Source of the DNA: Arthrobacter sp. H35-D1
GTDB lineage: Bacteria > Actinomycetota > Actinomycetes > Actinomycetales > Micrococcaceae
DNA: 64,000 nt
Reading direction: 5' to 3'
NCBI RefSeq assembly: GCF_030063185.1
Contig: NZ_JASISP010000015.1
Coordinates: forward strand, 27,909 to 91,908
Shown here: positions 37,755-47,099 of the stretch, one piece after another
How the letters are laid out: every line of letters begins with the position of its first letter
How positions within the stretch are numbered: the stretch's first letter is position 1
Program-made: the position numbers and the translations under genes
The notes under the pieces: model-generated
Told to the model about the DNA's origin: nothing
What the model saw: the letters and a program-made list of their open reading frames with translations, nothing else
Database searches by the model: none

Positions 37755-39266
37755 GTGGACCACCTCACATTCCGGCATCAAGGCCCGGCGGCAATGAAGA
37801 AGCCGTCGAGGAGTCATGGGAGTGCCCGGCGGAAATCCGTCAATGCGCTGGTGGACAACTTTGTCTTCGCCTTCAGCGGTCTCGCGGCGGTGTGGCTGGC
37901 GTGGCTGGTGCTTTCGGCGGGATTCGACTGGGGCTGGTTCCTGGTCGTGTTCTTCGTACTGTTTTGGCTGGTCCTGGCCTATTTGGTGTTGCCTAGACTC
38001 CACCGGATCCTGACATCCATCTACGTTCCCGACTATTTCATTGGCCGGGCCCGGACCAGCGACGGACTGCTGGGTGATCCCATCAACTTGGCCATTGTTG
38101 GAACCGAAGCCCAGGTCCATGAAGCCATGACACGCGCCGGCTGGATTCGGGCGGATCCCGTCACGTTTTCTTCCAGCCGCCGCATCATCACCTCGACGCT
38201 CTTCAGGCGAAGCTATGACGAGGCTCCGGTGAGTCCACTCCTGCTGTTTGGCCGGCAGCAGGACCTGGCCTACCAGCAGGAAGTGGCAGGCAACCCGGCC
38301 AAACGGCACCATGTGCGGTTTTGGAGATGCCCGGATGGCTGGCTGCTGCCGGGCGGTCATCAGGCTGACTGGATGGCTGCGGGCACTTTTGACAGGGCCG
38401 TGGGCTTCTCACTTTTTACCTTGCAAATCACGCACAAGATCGACGCCGACACGGACACCGAGCGGGATCACATCGTGGAGTCGCTGCAGGCGGGCGGCCC
38501 CGGGGTCGGGGTGCGGGTGATCGAGGATTTTGCCACGGGCTACCATTCACGCAACGGTGGCGGGGACTCCATTGAGACCGACGGCGACCTGCCCGTGGTC
38601 GACGTCGGAGAAGTCGCCATTCCCGCCAATGGAAACCCGCTCGGCCCGGACCTGAACGCCCGGCGGACTGCCATGGAGCAGCGCCGACCGGTCTCCACGG
38701 CATTGGGGGTTGTCCTGATGGTCGTGCGCGTTTTGGCGGGAATGGTGACGGTGGCCGCGATAGTGACCGAATGGCCGTCCATGTTCAAAGAACCGGGTAT
38801 GCCATTGACCGAACAGGACATCCAATTGCTGGCGATCCTGCGCCCCATTGTCATTGGAATCGGAGCCGTTGGAGTTGCCGCCTATCTTCTGCTGGCCATT
38901 GGCGTCTTCCGGGGAAGCAACTGGGCCAGGAATGCTTCGATGGCGTACAGCGGAATGCTGGTGGCCGTCTCCGCGATTGCGTTTTTTTCCGGGGAATCCG
39001 TCACACTAACCACCAACCTGTTTGGACTCCCGCTGGACATCCTGGTCCTCTTGGCCCTCTCTGCCCGCAGCTCGCGCGTCTGGGCGCGAAGGCCTGCCGC
39101 GGGCCCAGCTGTGGGATCCGGCGCCGAGGCGCACTCCGGTACGGGGCCCGGTCAAGGCTCAACACTGGTCAACAATGCCGACAATGTCTTCGCTTCTGGC
39201 GGAAGCATTGGTGAGAAGAACCGCAGCCAAGCTCGGGCGGGTTTTCCCCCCGCCGAGGGCGACTAA
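37755..39266 (+). CDS. Membrane protein with LssY-C domain
   Basis: 503 residues. GTG at 37755 is used because TATGAT (37741-37746) lies a suitable distance upstream for a near-leaderless transcript; ATG 37794 is the alternative. Two membrane helices occur near residues 35-80, an LssY C-terminal-type domain spans about 85-290 (VPDYFIGRARTSDGLLGDPIN, RHHVRFWRC, GTFDRAVGFS), and further hydrophobic helices lie at about 315-435 before a Gly/Ala-rich tail. LssY-C domains accompany lipid or phosphatase-like membrane proteins; the function is unknown. Its stop codon overlaps a candidate promoter for gatC. Confidence 0.75.
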   Translation: MDHLTFRHQGPAAMKKPSRSHGSARRKSVNALVDNFVFAFSGLAAVWLAWLVLSAGFDWGWFLVVFFVLFWLVLAYLVLPRLHRILTSIYVPDYFIGRARTSDGLLGDPINLAIVGTEAQVHEAMTRAGWIRADPVTFSSSRRIITSTLFRRSYDEAPVSPLLLFGRQQDLAYQQEVAGNPAKRHHVRFWRCPDGWLLPGGHQADWMAAGTFDRAVGFSLFTLQITHKIDADTDTERDHIVESLQAGGPGVGVRVIEDFATGYHSRNGGGDSIETDGDLPVVDVGEVAIPANGNPLGPDLNARRTAMEQRRPVSTALGVVLMVVRVLAGMVTVAAIVTEWPSMFKEPGMPLTEQDIQLLAILRPIVIGIGAVGVAAYLLLAIGVFRGSNWARNASMAYSGMLVAVSAIAFFSGESVTLTTNLFGLPLDILVLLALSARSSRVWARRPAAGPAVGSGAEAHSGTGPGQGSTLVNNADNVFASGGSIGEKNRSQARAGFPPAEGD

Positions 39267-39269
39267 GCT
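39242..39269 (+). promoter_or_regulatory. Candidate promoter of gatCAB
   Basis: TTTTCC (39242-39247) and TAAGCT (39264-39269) are separated by 16 bp, with the gatC start 40 bp further on behind GGGGAG. It overlaps the end of the upstream gene. Pattern-based only. Confidence 0.35.
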
Positions 39270-39309
39270 AGAAGCGACACAAATATTCTTTTTCTTTTAG
39301 GGGAGATCC

Positions 39310-39606
39310 ATGGCTGCGATCAACCGTGACGAGGTGGCGCATCTGGCGCAACTGGCTCACATCGAGATGAGCGACGACGAACTGGGCCGCATGGCCTCCG
39401 AACTGGCGGTGATCGTGAATTCGATCAAGAGCGTCAGCGAGGCTGCAGGGGACGACGTTCCCGCCACCTCGCATCCGATTCCGCTGACAAACGTCATGCG
39501 CGACGACGTGGTGGGCCACGTGCTCACAGTCGAGGAAGCGCTCTCCGGCGCCCCTGATGCCTCCGACGGCCGATTCAAGGTGCCCGCAATTTTGGAGGAA
39601 AGCTAA
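39310..39606 (+). CDS. gatC: Asp/Glu-tRNA amidotransferase subunit C
   Basis: 98 residues, ATG behind AGGGGAGATCC. Typical GatC opening INRDEVAHLAQLAHIEMSDDEL and the conserved MRDDVV segment. GatC clamps GatA and GatB together. It starts the gatCAB operon, 3 bp before gatA. Confidence 0.97.
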   Translation: MAAINRDEVAHLAQLAHIEMSDDELGRMASELAVIVNSIKSVSEAAGDDVPATSHPIPLTNVMRDDVVGHVLTVEEALSGAPDASDGRFKVPAILEES

Positions 39607-39609
39607 ACC

Positions 39610-41169
39610 ATGCCTGCCAACGAACTGATCCGTTCCAGCGCGTCCGCCATGGCCGCCAAACTCGCTGCCAAGGAGGTGTCCGCCGTCGAACTGACGCAGG
39701 CACACCTTGACCGCATCACCGAGGTGGACGGCGGAGCACGCGGCGTCCATGCGTTCCTGCACGTCAATACCGAAGAAGCGCTGGCCGTCGCTGCCGACGT
39801 CGACGCCCGCCGCGCAGCCGGCGAAAAGCTGCATGAACTGGCCGGCGTGCCGATCGCCGTCAAGGACCTGATCGTCACGAAGGGCCAGCCCACCACGGCC
39901 GCCTCCAAGATCCTCGAGGGCTGGATGAGCCCCTACGACGCCACCGTGGTGAAGAAGCTGCGCGCCGCCGGGATGCCGTTGCTGGGCAAGACGAACCTCG
40001 ACGAATTCGCCATGGGGTCCTCCACGGAGCACTCCGCCTACGGCCCCACGCGCAACCCCTGGGACCTTGACCGGATACCCGGCGGTTCAGGTGGCGGCTC
40101 CGCTGCCGCAGTGGCAGCGTTTGAAGCGCCGCTGGCGCTGGGCACCGACACCGGCGGTTCCATCCGCCAGCCCGGCGCCGTCACCGGCACCGTGGGCGTA
40201 AAGCCCACCTACGGCGCCGTTTCGCGCTACGGCGCCATCGCCATGGCATCCTCGCTGGACCAGATCGGCCCGGTGTCACGCACCGTTTTGGACTCCGCCC
40301 TGCTGCAGGAAGTCATCGGCGGCCACGACCCCCTCGACTCGACCTCCCTCACGGACCCCTCCACCGGCCTCGTGGCCGCTGCCCGCTTGGGCAATGTGAA
40401 GGGCATGAAGATTGGCGTCATCAAGGAGCTCCACGGCGAGGGTTTCCAGACGGGCGTTGAAAATCGCTTCAACGACTCCCTGGAGTTGCTGCGCAGCGCA
40501 GGCGCCGAGATCGTCGAGGTCTCCTGCCCGAACTTTGGCTACGCGTTGGGCGCCTACTACCTGATTATGCCGTCGGAGGCTTCCTCCAACCTGGCCAAGT
40601 TCGACGGCGTCCGCTTCGGCTTGCGCACCCTGCCCACCGAAGGGCCGCTCACCATTGAGCGCGTCATGGGCGCCACCCGTGCCGCCGGGTTCGGTGACGA
40701 GGTCAAGCGCCGTATCATTCTGGGCACCTACGCCCTGAGCGCGGGCTACTACGACGCCTACTACGGCTCGGCCCAGAAGGTGCGCACCTTGATCCAGCGC
40801 GACTTCGCCGCCGCGTTTGCCCAGGTGGATGTGTTGATTTCCCCGACCTCGCCCGTGACGGCGTTCAAGTTGGGCGAGAAGATCGACGACCCGCTGTCGA
40901 TGTACTTGAACGACATCGCCACGATCCCGGCCAACCTGGCCGGTGTGCCCGGACTGACCCTGCCCGGCGGCTTGGCCGATGAAGACGGCCTGCCCGTCGG
41001 CATCCAGCTGCTGGCCCCCGCCCGCGAAGACTCCCGCCTGTACCGGGTTGGCGCCGTGCTGGAATCCCTGCTGGAAGCACAGTGGGGCGGGCCCATCCTG
41101 GACCAGGCGCCGTCGTTGTCCCAATCAGTGCTCGAGACTGTCGGCACCGCAGCCAAGGAGGCCAACTAA
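39610..41169 (+). CDS. gatA: Asp/Glu-tRNA amidotransferase subunit A (amidase)
   Basis: 519 residues. The amidase-signature Ser-cisSer-Lys triad is visible: Lys in [10 protein letters not shown] (about 80), the Gly/Ser-rich [13 protein letters not shown] (about 157-169) and the nucleophile Ser in [13 protein letters not shown] (about 180). It releases ammonia from glutamine to amidate misacylated Glu-tRNA(Gln) or Asp-tRNA(Asn). The stop overlaps the gatB start (TAATG). Confidence 0.98.
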   Translation: MPANELIRSSASAMAAKLAAKEVSAVELTQAHLDRITEVDGGARGVHAFLHVNTEEALAVAADVDARRAAGEKLHELAGVPIAVKDLIVTKGQPTTAASKILEGWMSPYDATVVKKLRAAGMPLLGKTNLDEFAMGSSTEHSAYGPTRNPWDLDRIPGGSGGGSAAAVAAFEAPLALGTDTGGSIRQPGAVTGTVGVKPTYGAVSRYGAIAMASSLDQIGPVSRTVLDSALLQEVIGGHDPLDSTSLTDPSTGLVAAARLGNVKGMKIGVIKELHGEGFQTGVENRFNDSLELLRSAGAEIVEVSCPNFGYALGAYYLIMPSEASSNLAKFDGVRFGLRTLPTEGPLTIERVMGATRAAGFGDEVKRRIILGTYALSAGYYDAYYGSAQKVRTLIQRDFAAAFAQVDVLISPTSPVTAFKLGEKIDDPLSMYLNDIATIPANLAGVPGLTLPGGLADEDGLPVGIQLLAPAREDSRLYRVGAVLESLLEAQWGGPILDQAPSLSQSVLETVGTAAKEAN

Positions 41170-42677
41170 TGAACACCGAAACCATTTTGAGCTTCGAAGA
41201 AGCCATGGAAAAGTACGATCCCGTCCTGGGCTTTGAGGTTCACGTTGAACTGAACACCAAGACCAAGATGTTCTCCTCGGCTCCCAACGTTTTTGGCGAC
41301 GCGCCCAACTCCAACGTCAACGAAGTGTGCCTGGGCCTGCCCGGCGTGCTGCCGGTGGTGAACAGAAAGGCCGTGGAGTCCTCGATCCTGATCGGGCTGG
41401 CGCTGAACTGCAAGATTGCCGAGCACTGCACCTTTGCCCGCAAGCAGTACTTCTACCCGGACACCCCGAAGAACTTCCAGACCTCCCAGTACGAGGACCC
41501 CATCTGCTACGACGGATGGCTGGACGTGGAGCTTGCGGACGGCACGGTGTTCCGTGTTGAAATTGAGCGCGCCCACATGGAGGAAGACGCCGGAAAGCTC
41601 ACCCACATGGGAGGGGCCACCGGCCGCATCCAGGGCGCGGACTTCTCCCTGGTGGACTACAACCGCTCCGGCGTGCCGCTGGTGGAAATTGTCACCAAGC
41701 CCATCGAAGGCGCCGGTTCACGCGCCCCCGAGCTGGCGAAAGCCTACGTCGCCGCCGTGCGGGAGATCGTGAAGAACCTCGGTGTCTCAGACGCCAAGAT
41801 GGAGCGCGGCAACGTCCGCTGCGACGCCAACGTCTCCCTGCGCCCCTACGGCCAGGAAAAGTTCGGCACCCGTACCGAGACAAAGAACGTGAACTCGCTG
41901 CGCGCCGTCGAAAATGCCGTGAAGTTTGAGATCCAGCGCCATGGAGCCGTCCTCGACTCCGGGGTGAAGATCATCCAGGAAACCCGCCACTGGCACGAAG
42001 ATACGAAGTCCACCACGTCCGGCCGCCCCAAGTCCGACGCCGACGACTACCGCTACTTCCCCGAGCCGGACCTGTTGCCCATTGTGACCACGGCCGAATG
42101 GGTGGAGGAACTCCGCGCCACCTTGCCAGAGCCGCCCGCCGAGCGCCGCAAGCGCCTGCAGGCCGACTGGGGCTACACGGATCTGGAATTTCGCGACGTG
42201 GTCAATGCAGGCCTCATGGGCGAAATCGAGGAGACCATTGCCGCCGGAGCTTCGGCCGCAGCAGCACGCAAGTGGTGGATGGGTGAGATTGCCCGCCGCG
42301 CCAAGCTGGCCGACGTCGACCCCGCCGCCCTGGGCGTCACACCAGCCGTCGTGGTGGAGATTGAAAAGCTCATCGCCGCCGGAAGCATCAACGACAAGCT
42401 GGCCCGCAAGGTCCTTGACGGCGTCCTTGAAGGCGAAGGCACGCCGGCGGAGGTCGTTCAAAAGCGCGGCCTGGCCGTGGTTTCGGACGACGGCGCCCTG
42501 CAAAAGGCCATCGACGAGGCCTTGGCAGCCCAGCCGGAGGTGGCGGAGAAGATCCGCGGCGGCAAGGTCCAGGCCGTGGGCGCCATTGTGGGTGGCGTCA
42601 TGAAGGTCACCCGCGGACAGGCCGACGCCGGTCGCGTGCGTGAGCTGATCCTGGCCACCCTCGGCGTCGAAGGCTAG
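41169..42677 (+). CDS. gatB: Asp/Glu-tRNA amidotransferase subunit B
   Basis: 502 residues from the ATG at 41169. Hallmarks: [46 protein letters not shown], and the C-terminal tRNA-binding YqeY-like domain ending in [16 protein letters not shown]. It phosphorylates the misacylated tRNA and receives ammonia from GatA. A large hairpin follows. Confidence 0.98.
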   Translation: MNTETILSFEEAMEKYDPVLGFEVHVELNTKTKMFSSAPNVFGDAPNSNVNEVCLGLPGVLPVVNRKAVESSILIGLALNCKIAEHCTFARKQYFYPDTPKNFQTSQYEDPICYDGWLDVELADGTVFRVEIERAHMEEDAGKLTHMGGATGRIQGADFSLVDYNRSGVPLVEIVTKPIEGAGSRAPELAKAYVAAVREIVKNLGVSDAKMERGNVRCDANVSLRPYGQEKFGTRTETKNVNSLRAVENAVKFEIQRHGAVLDSGVKIIQETRHWHEDTKSTTSGRPKSDADDYRYFPEPDLLPIVTTAEWVEELRATLPEPPAERRKRLQADWGYTDLEFRDVVNAGLMGEIEETIAAGASAAAARKWWMGEIARRAKLADVDPAALGVTPAVVVEIEKLIAAGSINDKLARKVLDGVLEGEGTPAEVVQKRGLAVVSDDGALQKAIDEALAAQPEVAEKIRGGKVQAVGAIVGGVMKVTRGQADAGRVRELILATLGVEG

Positions 42678-42691
42678 GAAAGAGCACAACA

Positions 42692-42762
42692 AACAAGAGC
42701 CTCCGTTCGTGCTTTTGGCGCCCCCACCGGGCGCCGAAAGCGCAGACGGGGGCCTTCTTGTT
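42692..42762 (+). terminator. Terminator hairpin after gatCAB
   Basis: AACAAGAGCCTCCGT pairs with ACGGGGGCCTTCTTGTT, and an inner stem GGCGCCC/GGGCGCC closes the loop. A short TTTT follows. The size and position fit transcription termination. The remaining bases to 42990 show nothing I can assign. Confidence 0.8.
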
Positions 42763-42990
42763 TTCAGCCTCCATGCACCCGCGGACGGCACGAATCTCAG
42801 AAGACACTCCGCTGCCGGGGCAGGGCGTGATGTTCGAATTTTCCCCGTGTTTTGGGGTGGCTTGCTGAGGAAGCAAAATATCCGACGCTACGAAAGTATG
42901 GGGCAGAGGAACATTGATCCAGGGGACGTCATCCATATTCGCGCCAAGGGGGCAGCTTCCATGTTCGAGGCGATGCCCGGGCGGACCGGG

Positions 42991-43449
42991 TCAGGCGTGT
43001 GAACAGTTCCCTCTGAAGGGCCTGCTGCCGAGGAAGAGTGCGAGAGAACTTGCCCCGATCAGGGCTAGGAGGCCTCCGCCTATCAGACCGAGCAGTACGC
43101 CAGGGGTCCCGTAACCCAGCACATTCAACGCGACGAAGGCAGTCACAATGAGCACAATGAAGACGAGCAGGCAGCCGACGATTGCGCGCAACATCCCGTA
43201 AGCCGACGGGCCGAATTTTTGGTCCCGAGCGAGTGCGAGAATCCGCAATCCCCTGAGGGCAGCGACCTGCCAGCAGGCGATGGCCATGACGCCCCAGATG
43301 ACGGAAGGAAGCATGATTGGGGTGACCTCGGGGAACACCGCAGCCACATGCGCGACCTCCAAGGGCAGCGCTCGAACCTGGATAAATACGGACAGGAGCA
43401 ACAAGGCGAGAAGCCCCATCATTGCCGCTGGTGAGGTTCCGCGACGCAT
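42991..43449 (-). CDS. Small membrane protein (DUF2975-like)
   Basis: 152 residues with four hydrophobic segments (about 10-25, 47-68, 88-110, 118-140). The layout, with VIWGVMAIACWQVAALRGL between helices 2 and 3, resembles DUF2975 proteins, which are often paired with small HTH regulators; no such regulator is adjacent. The start ATG follows GAGAAAGATGCG-type sequence. Function unknown. Confidence 0.65.
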   Translation of the reverse strand: MRRGTSPAAMMGLLALLLLSVFIQVRALPLEVAHVAAVFPEVTPIMLPSVIWGVMAIACWQVAALRGLRILALARDQKFGPSAYGMLRAIVGCLLVFIVLIVTAFVALNVLGYGTPGVLLGLIGGGLLALIGASSLALFLGSRPFRGNCSHA

Positions 43450-43548
43450 CTTTCTCTCCTACAGCAGCTTGGTTGAGGGACAGGGGCCGTTGTGCACCCT
43501 GAAACGCAATCTTGTACTCCGGCTTGGCAAGCACTTAGGCTAAAAATC

Positions 43549-43938
43549 ATGACTTCGCTGATCTCACACACGTCCTTCGACAGCCTCGATGCCTTCGCCG
43601 CGTCGGTCTTCTGGAGCGCAGTGCTTGGCTTCGTTGAAGATCCCAACGACCCGAACAACCCCGGCGACGAGGAGTGCATGATTTTCTCCACTGACGGAGT
43701 TCAGCGACTGTTGTTCATCGAGGTCCCCGATTCCAAGCAGCTCAAGAATCGCGTGCACCTGGACCTCAAGCCCGCTGCAGGCACCAGGGATCTGGAACTC
43801 AAGCGCCTGTTGGAGCTGGGAGCCAGCGTGGTCGCTGATCGACGTCGTACAGATGGGTCGGGATGGGTCGTGCTCGCTGATCCGGAGGGCAACGAATTCT
43901 GCATTCTGCGCAGTGAAGCAGAGCGCGCGTCGGAGTGA
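43549..43938 (+). CDS. VOC (glyoxalase-like) superfamily protein
   Basis: 129 residues from the ATG at 43549; an upstream ATG at 43492 has no support. Fold signature: FWSAVLGFVEDPND near the N-terminus, RVHLDLKPAAGTRDLELKRLLELGA in the middle and WVVLADPEGNEFCIL at the end, typical of the Glyoxalase_6 type. The substrate is unknown. It converges with the GNAT gene on the opposite strand. Confidence 0.85.
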   Translation: MTSLISHTSFDSLDAFAASVFWSAVLGFVEDPNDPNNPGDEECMIFSTDGVQRLLFIEVPDSKQLKNRVHLDLKPAAGTRDLELKRLLELGASVVADRRRTDGSGWVVLADPEGNEFCILRSEAERASE

Positions 43939-43991
43939 TCGATCAAGGTTTACTCGACGCTGCCGATTCCGGAGCAGACTGAATTGGCACG

Positions 43992-44447
43992 TTACAAACG
44001 GCGGCTCCAAGCCACTTCGCGTCGCAATTGACCGGTTTCGGAAAATAATTGCACCTGGTGGGTGGACGCAAGAACAAGTGCAAGGTCATGCGTGTCTGCA
44101 GCGGTGAATCCGATTTTTTGCCAGAAGGGGCCTGATCTGCGGCTGAACAGCCATGCCCGTTCGGCGCCATCATCAGCAGCACGATCCATGGCGAATTGTG
44201 CGAGTTCCTGACCAATCCCCGCACCTCGGAGAGAAGGACCAACGGCGACACTTCGGATCAGCGCGTGGGTACCGTTGTTACTGGCTTCATATCCGGTAGT
44301 TGCGAAAATCTCGCCTGACTTCTTGTCGCGTGCAATCCACAATTGCACGGACGGCGAATCGAGACCGCTCAAAGTCAGGTCCGCAATGTGCAGGAACGCC
44401 GAAATGTCATCCATATCGGCGGCCGCCGCTCGATTCAGTTTGATCAC
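43992..44447 (-). CDS. GNAT-family acetyltransferase (arsenic-resistance-like subgroup)
   Basis: 151 residues. Motif A is LIRSVAVGPSLRGAGIGQELA, and motif B includes GAERAWLFSRRSGPFWQKIGFTAAD, similar to the ArsN/PanZ-like GNATs. It is a single-gene unit. The substrate is not predictable. Confidence 0.85.
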   Translation of the reverse strand: MIKLNRAAAADMDDISAFLHIADLTLSGLDSPSVQLWIARDKKSGEIFATTGYEASNNGTHALIRSVAVGPSLRGAGIGQELAQFAMDRAADDGAERAWLFSRRSGPFWQKIGFTAADTHDLALVLASTHQVQLFSETGQLRREVAWSRRL

Positions 44448-44874
44448 GCCTCAACGATATCCTCCAGAATGCGAGTTCCTCGAAGTCACAAGGATCGGGG
44501 CAGACTCTCGCTGGATGGGCAGGTGATGCGTTCCGCAGGGGGCGTCCCGTAGGGGCGCCATTGAAGCGTCCCACAAGCCGGGGGCCTCCACCCAACAGGT
44601 CCGGCCTTGACCTGCCGCGTTGGAACTAGTGGCTGCCGAATGTTCCACGTGATCCGTCCGGTGGTCCATCCGGTGGCTGCCCGCCCCACATACGGCAGGC
44701 TGCTGTGGTATCCGGTATCCGGTAGCCGGTAAACGATAGCCGCTGGCCGGTGGCGTCGCCAAAGTCCAAGGCCAAACGAGCTGCCGTATGGCGCTACCTT
44801 GAGATATTCAACTTTTCACAAGCCACCCCGGCATTGCCCGTTTGGCTCAATTTGAAACAATACCAACCAGTAGC
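44448..44874. other. Gene-free interval upstream of the sugar-uptake operon
   Basis: No coding frame with family resemblance is visible. It contains a short imperfect reiteration of TATCCGG/GTAGCCGG (about 44705-44755). The promoter and operator of the downstream operon are annotated separately. Confidence 0.6.
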
Positions 44875-44902
44875 TTGCAGAAGTGATCTGCGACACTTTA
44901 TC
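44875..44902 (+). promoter_or_regulatory. Promoter of LacI-controlled ABC operon
   Basis: TTGCAG (44875-44880) and TTATCT (44897-44902) are separated by 16 bp. The operator begins at the next base, so repressor binding would block the transcription start. Confidence 0.6.
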
Positions 44903-44921
44903 TTTGTTAAACGGTTAACCA
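44903..44921 (+). promoter_or_regulatory. LacI-family operator
   Basis: TTGTTAAACGGTTAACCAA is a pseudo-palindrome (14 of 19 positions symmetric) around a central CG, the hallmark of LacI/CcpA-type operators. The operon it precedes contains its own LacI regulator at 48879-49883. Confidence 0.7.
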
Positions 44922-44992
44922 ATCTGCAGTCCCGAAGTGCGAGCCAAGGCAAGCATGTTGGGAAGCGCCGTTGAAACGAATCAGGAGTATCG

Positions 44993-46051
44993 ATGAGCCA
45001 GACCCAGCAGGAGTCGGTGAAGCAACTGGAGGCAGCCGTTGAGCTGCCCATCCCACCGGCCGGCACCAACAGGGCCCCGAGCCGTAAAAAGCGCTCGAAA
45101 AAGCCTGTCGACCACGATGGCGTGCCAGTACGGGCGGTTTCCTGGAAGCTGCGCCTGCGCCGCGACAAGCAGATGCTGCTGATGATGATTCCGGGCGTCA
45201 TATTCCTGGCCCTGTTCTTCTACACCCCCATCCTGGGCAATGTCATTGCCTTTCAGGATTACCAGCCGTTCCTGGGCATTGGCAACAGCGACTGGGTTGG
45301 CGTGCAAAACTTCATCGATCTCTACTTCAACCCGGATTTCTGGGTTGCCTTGCGCAACACGGTGGTGCTTGCCGTCTGGCAGCTGGTGCTGTTCTTCCCC
45401 GTTCCGCTGGGACTGGCCCTGATCGTGGACTCCTTGATCAGCACCAAGACCCGCCGCTGGTTCCAGTCGTTGGTTTACCTCCCGCACTTCCTGTCCTGGG
45501 TTTTGGTCATCGCCTTGTTCCAGCAAGTACTCGGCGGTGCCGGGCTGGTCAACAACACATTGCGCGACATGGGTTTTGACAGCATCCCTTTCATGACCAA
45601 CCCGGACACATTTCCCCTGCTTGCCACCGTGCAGCTGGTCTGGAAGGACGCAGGGTGGGCCATGATCATTTTCCTGGCCTCCCTCGCGGCCATCGACGGC
45701 TCGCTCTACGAAGCAGCCGCAGCCGACGGCGCCGGACGCTGGCGCCGCATGTGGCACATCACGCTCCCTGGCCTGCGCTCCATCATTGTGCTGCTGCTCA
45801 TCCTGCGTATCGGCGACATCCTCAGCGTCGGCTTCGAACAGTTCCTCCTCCAGCACGACGCCGTCGGGCCGGGAGCCGCCGAGGTGCTGGACACCTTCAC
45901 CTACTTCGCAGGTGTGGTCGGCGGTGGCTGGAGCATGGGAGCTGCGGCAGGGCTGGCCAAGGGCGTGGTGGGAGCACTGCTGATCTTTGCCGCCAACAAG
46001 GTGGCGCACAAATTCGGCGAACCCGGAATCTTTCAGAAGAAGGTCGGCTAG
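44993..46051 (+). CDS. Carbohydrate ABC transporter permease 1 (LplB/YtcN-type)
   Basis: 352 residues. After a basic cytoplasmic N-terminus of about 60 residues come six membrane helices. The EAA coupling loop is EAAAADGAGRWRRMWHITLP near residue 240. LplB-type permeases carry oligosaccharides or uronate-containing polysaccharide fragments. It starts the importer operon; the second permease begins 42 bp later. Confidence 0.93.
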   Translation: MSQTQQESVKQLEAAVELPIPPAGTNRAPSRKKRSKKPVDHDGVPVRAVSWKLRLRRDKQMLLMMIPGVIFLALFFYTPILGNVIAFQDYQPFLGIGNSDWVGVQNFIDLYFNPDFWVALRNTVVLAVWQLVLFFPVPLGLALIVDSLISTKTRRWFQSLVYLPHFLSWVLVIALFQQVLGGAGLVNNTLRDMGFDSIPFMTNPDTFPLLATVQLVWKDAGWAMIIFLASLAAIDGSLYEAAAADGAGRWRRMWHITLPGLRSIIVLLLILRIGDILSVGFEQFLLQHDAVGPGAAEVLDTFTYFAGVVGGGWSMGAAAGLAKGVVGALLIFAANKVAHKFGEPGIFQKKVG

Positions 46052-46093
46052 TTTCCGGCCCCGGCCGGGACAATGCCGCAATAGGAGACAATC

Positions 46094-47032
46094 ATGGCGA
46101 CAACAATTCATGAACGGCGAACAGCCAAACGCCAGGCCAAGGGCCTGACCTTCAACCCATCCCGGCCCGTCTGGAAGGAACCGGCTTCACCGTTCTACAA
46201 TGCCATCAAGGCAGTGATCATCGGCGGGATCACGCTCTCCATCGTGCTCCCGATCCTTCTGGTGGTCTCCACCTCCATTGCCGACGACGAACAACTCACC
46301 GCGGCCGGTGGATTCGGCCTGTGGCCCACCCACCCAACCCATGCCGCCTACCAGGCGATCTTCAGCGGCGAGTTCATGTTCCGGGCATTGGGCGTCAGTG
46401 CCTTCATCACGGCGGTGGGCACCTTCCTGGCGCTCTTCATTACCATCACCATGGCCTACGCCACCAGCCGGCCTGTCATGTTTGGCCGCCCCGTGCTGCT
46501 GCTGGTCCTCTTTACGTTGCTCTTTGCCCCGGGACTGATCCCCATGTTCCTGATGGTCAAGGAGTTGGGACTGCTCAACACAGTGTGGTCGCTGATCCTG
46601 CCAGGCACTTTTGCCGCGTTCAACTTTGTGGTGATGCGCTCCTTCTTCATGAACATCCCCGTGGAACTCATTGAAGCGGCGAGGATCGACGGCGCCAGCG
46701 ACTTCATGATCCTGCGCAAGATAGTCCTCCCGCTCTCCAAGGCAGTCATCGCCGTGGTGGGACTGTTCTATGCGGTGAGCTTCTGGAACGCATTCTTCAA
46801 CGCCATGCTGTACATCAACGACCAGACCCTCTACCCGGTCCAATTGGTGCTGCGCAACTACGTGGTGCAGGGCGGTTCGATGGCTGAAGCCATCGGCGTC
46901 ACGTCCGCACCGCCGCCGCAGTCGATGCAAATGGCCATTGTGGTGATCGCGCTGCTGCCGATCCTCATTGTTTATCCCTTCCTGCAAAAGCACTTCAACA
47001 AGGGCGTCATCACCGGCGCCATCAAGGGCTGA
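46094..47032 (+). CDS. Carbohydrate ABC transporter permease 2 (LplC/YtcP-type)
   Basis: 312 residues with six membrane helices and EAA loop EAARIDGASDFMILRKIVLPL near 195. The C-terminal LPILIVYPFLQKHFNKGVITGAIKG-type ending, split here by helix 6, is a strong mark of YtcP permeases. It pairs with the first permease; no ATPase gene is in the operon, so a shared MsiK-like ATPase is likely. Confidence 0.94.
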   Translation: MATTIHERRTAKRQAKGLTFNPSRPVWKEPASPFYNAIKAVIIGGITLSIVLPILLVVSTSIADDEQLTAAGGFGLWPTHPTHAAYQAIFSGEFMFRALGVSAFITAVGTFLALFITITMAYATSRPVMFGRPVLLLVLFTLLFAPGLIPMFLMVKELGLLNTVWSLILPGTFAAFNFVVMRSFFMNIPVELIEAARIDGASDFMILRKIVLPLSKAVIAVVGLFYAVSFWNAFFNAMLYINDQTLYPVQLVLRNYVVQGGSMAEAIGVTSAPPPQSMQMAIVVIALLPILIVYPFLQKHFNKGVITGAIKG

Positions 47033-47099
47033 CCGGCACCAAGCCGGGCAGCAACAGCACCGTAAAACCATCCCCACCAACTACAGAAATGGGTTCACC

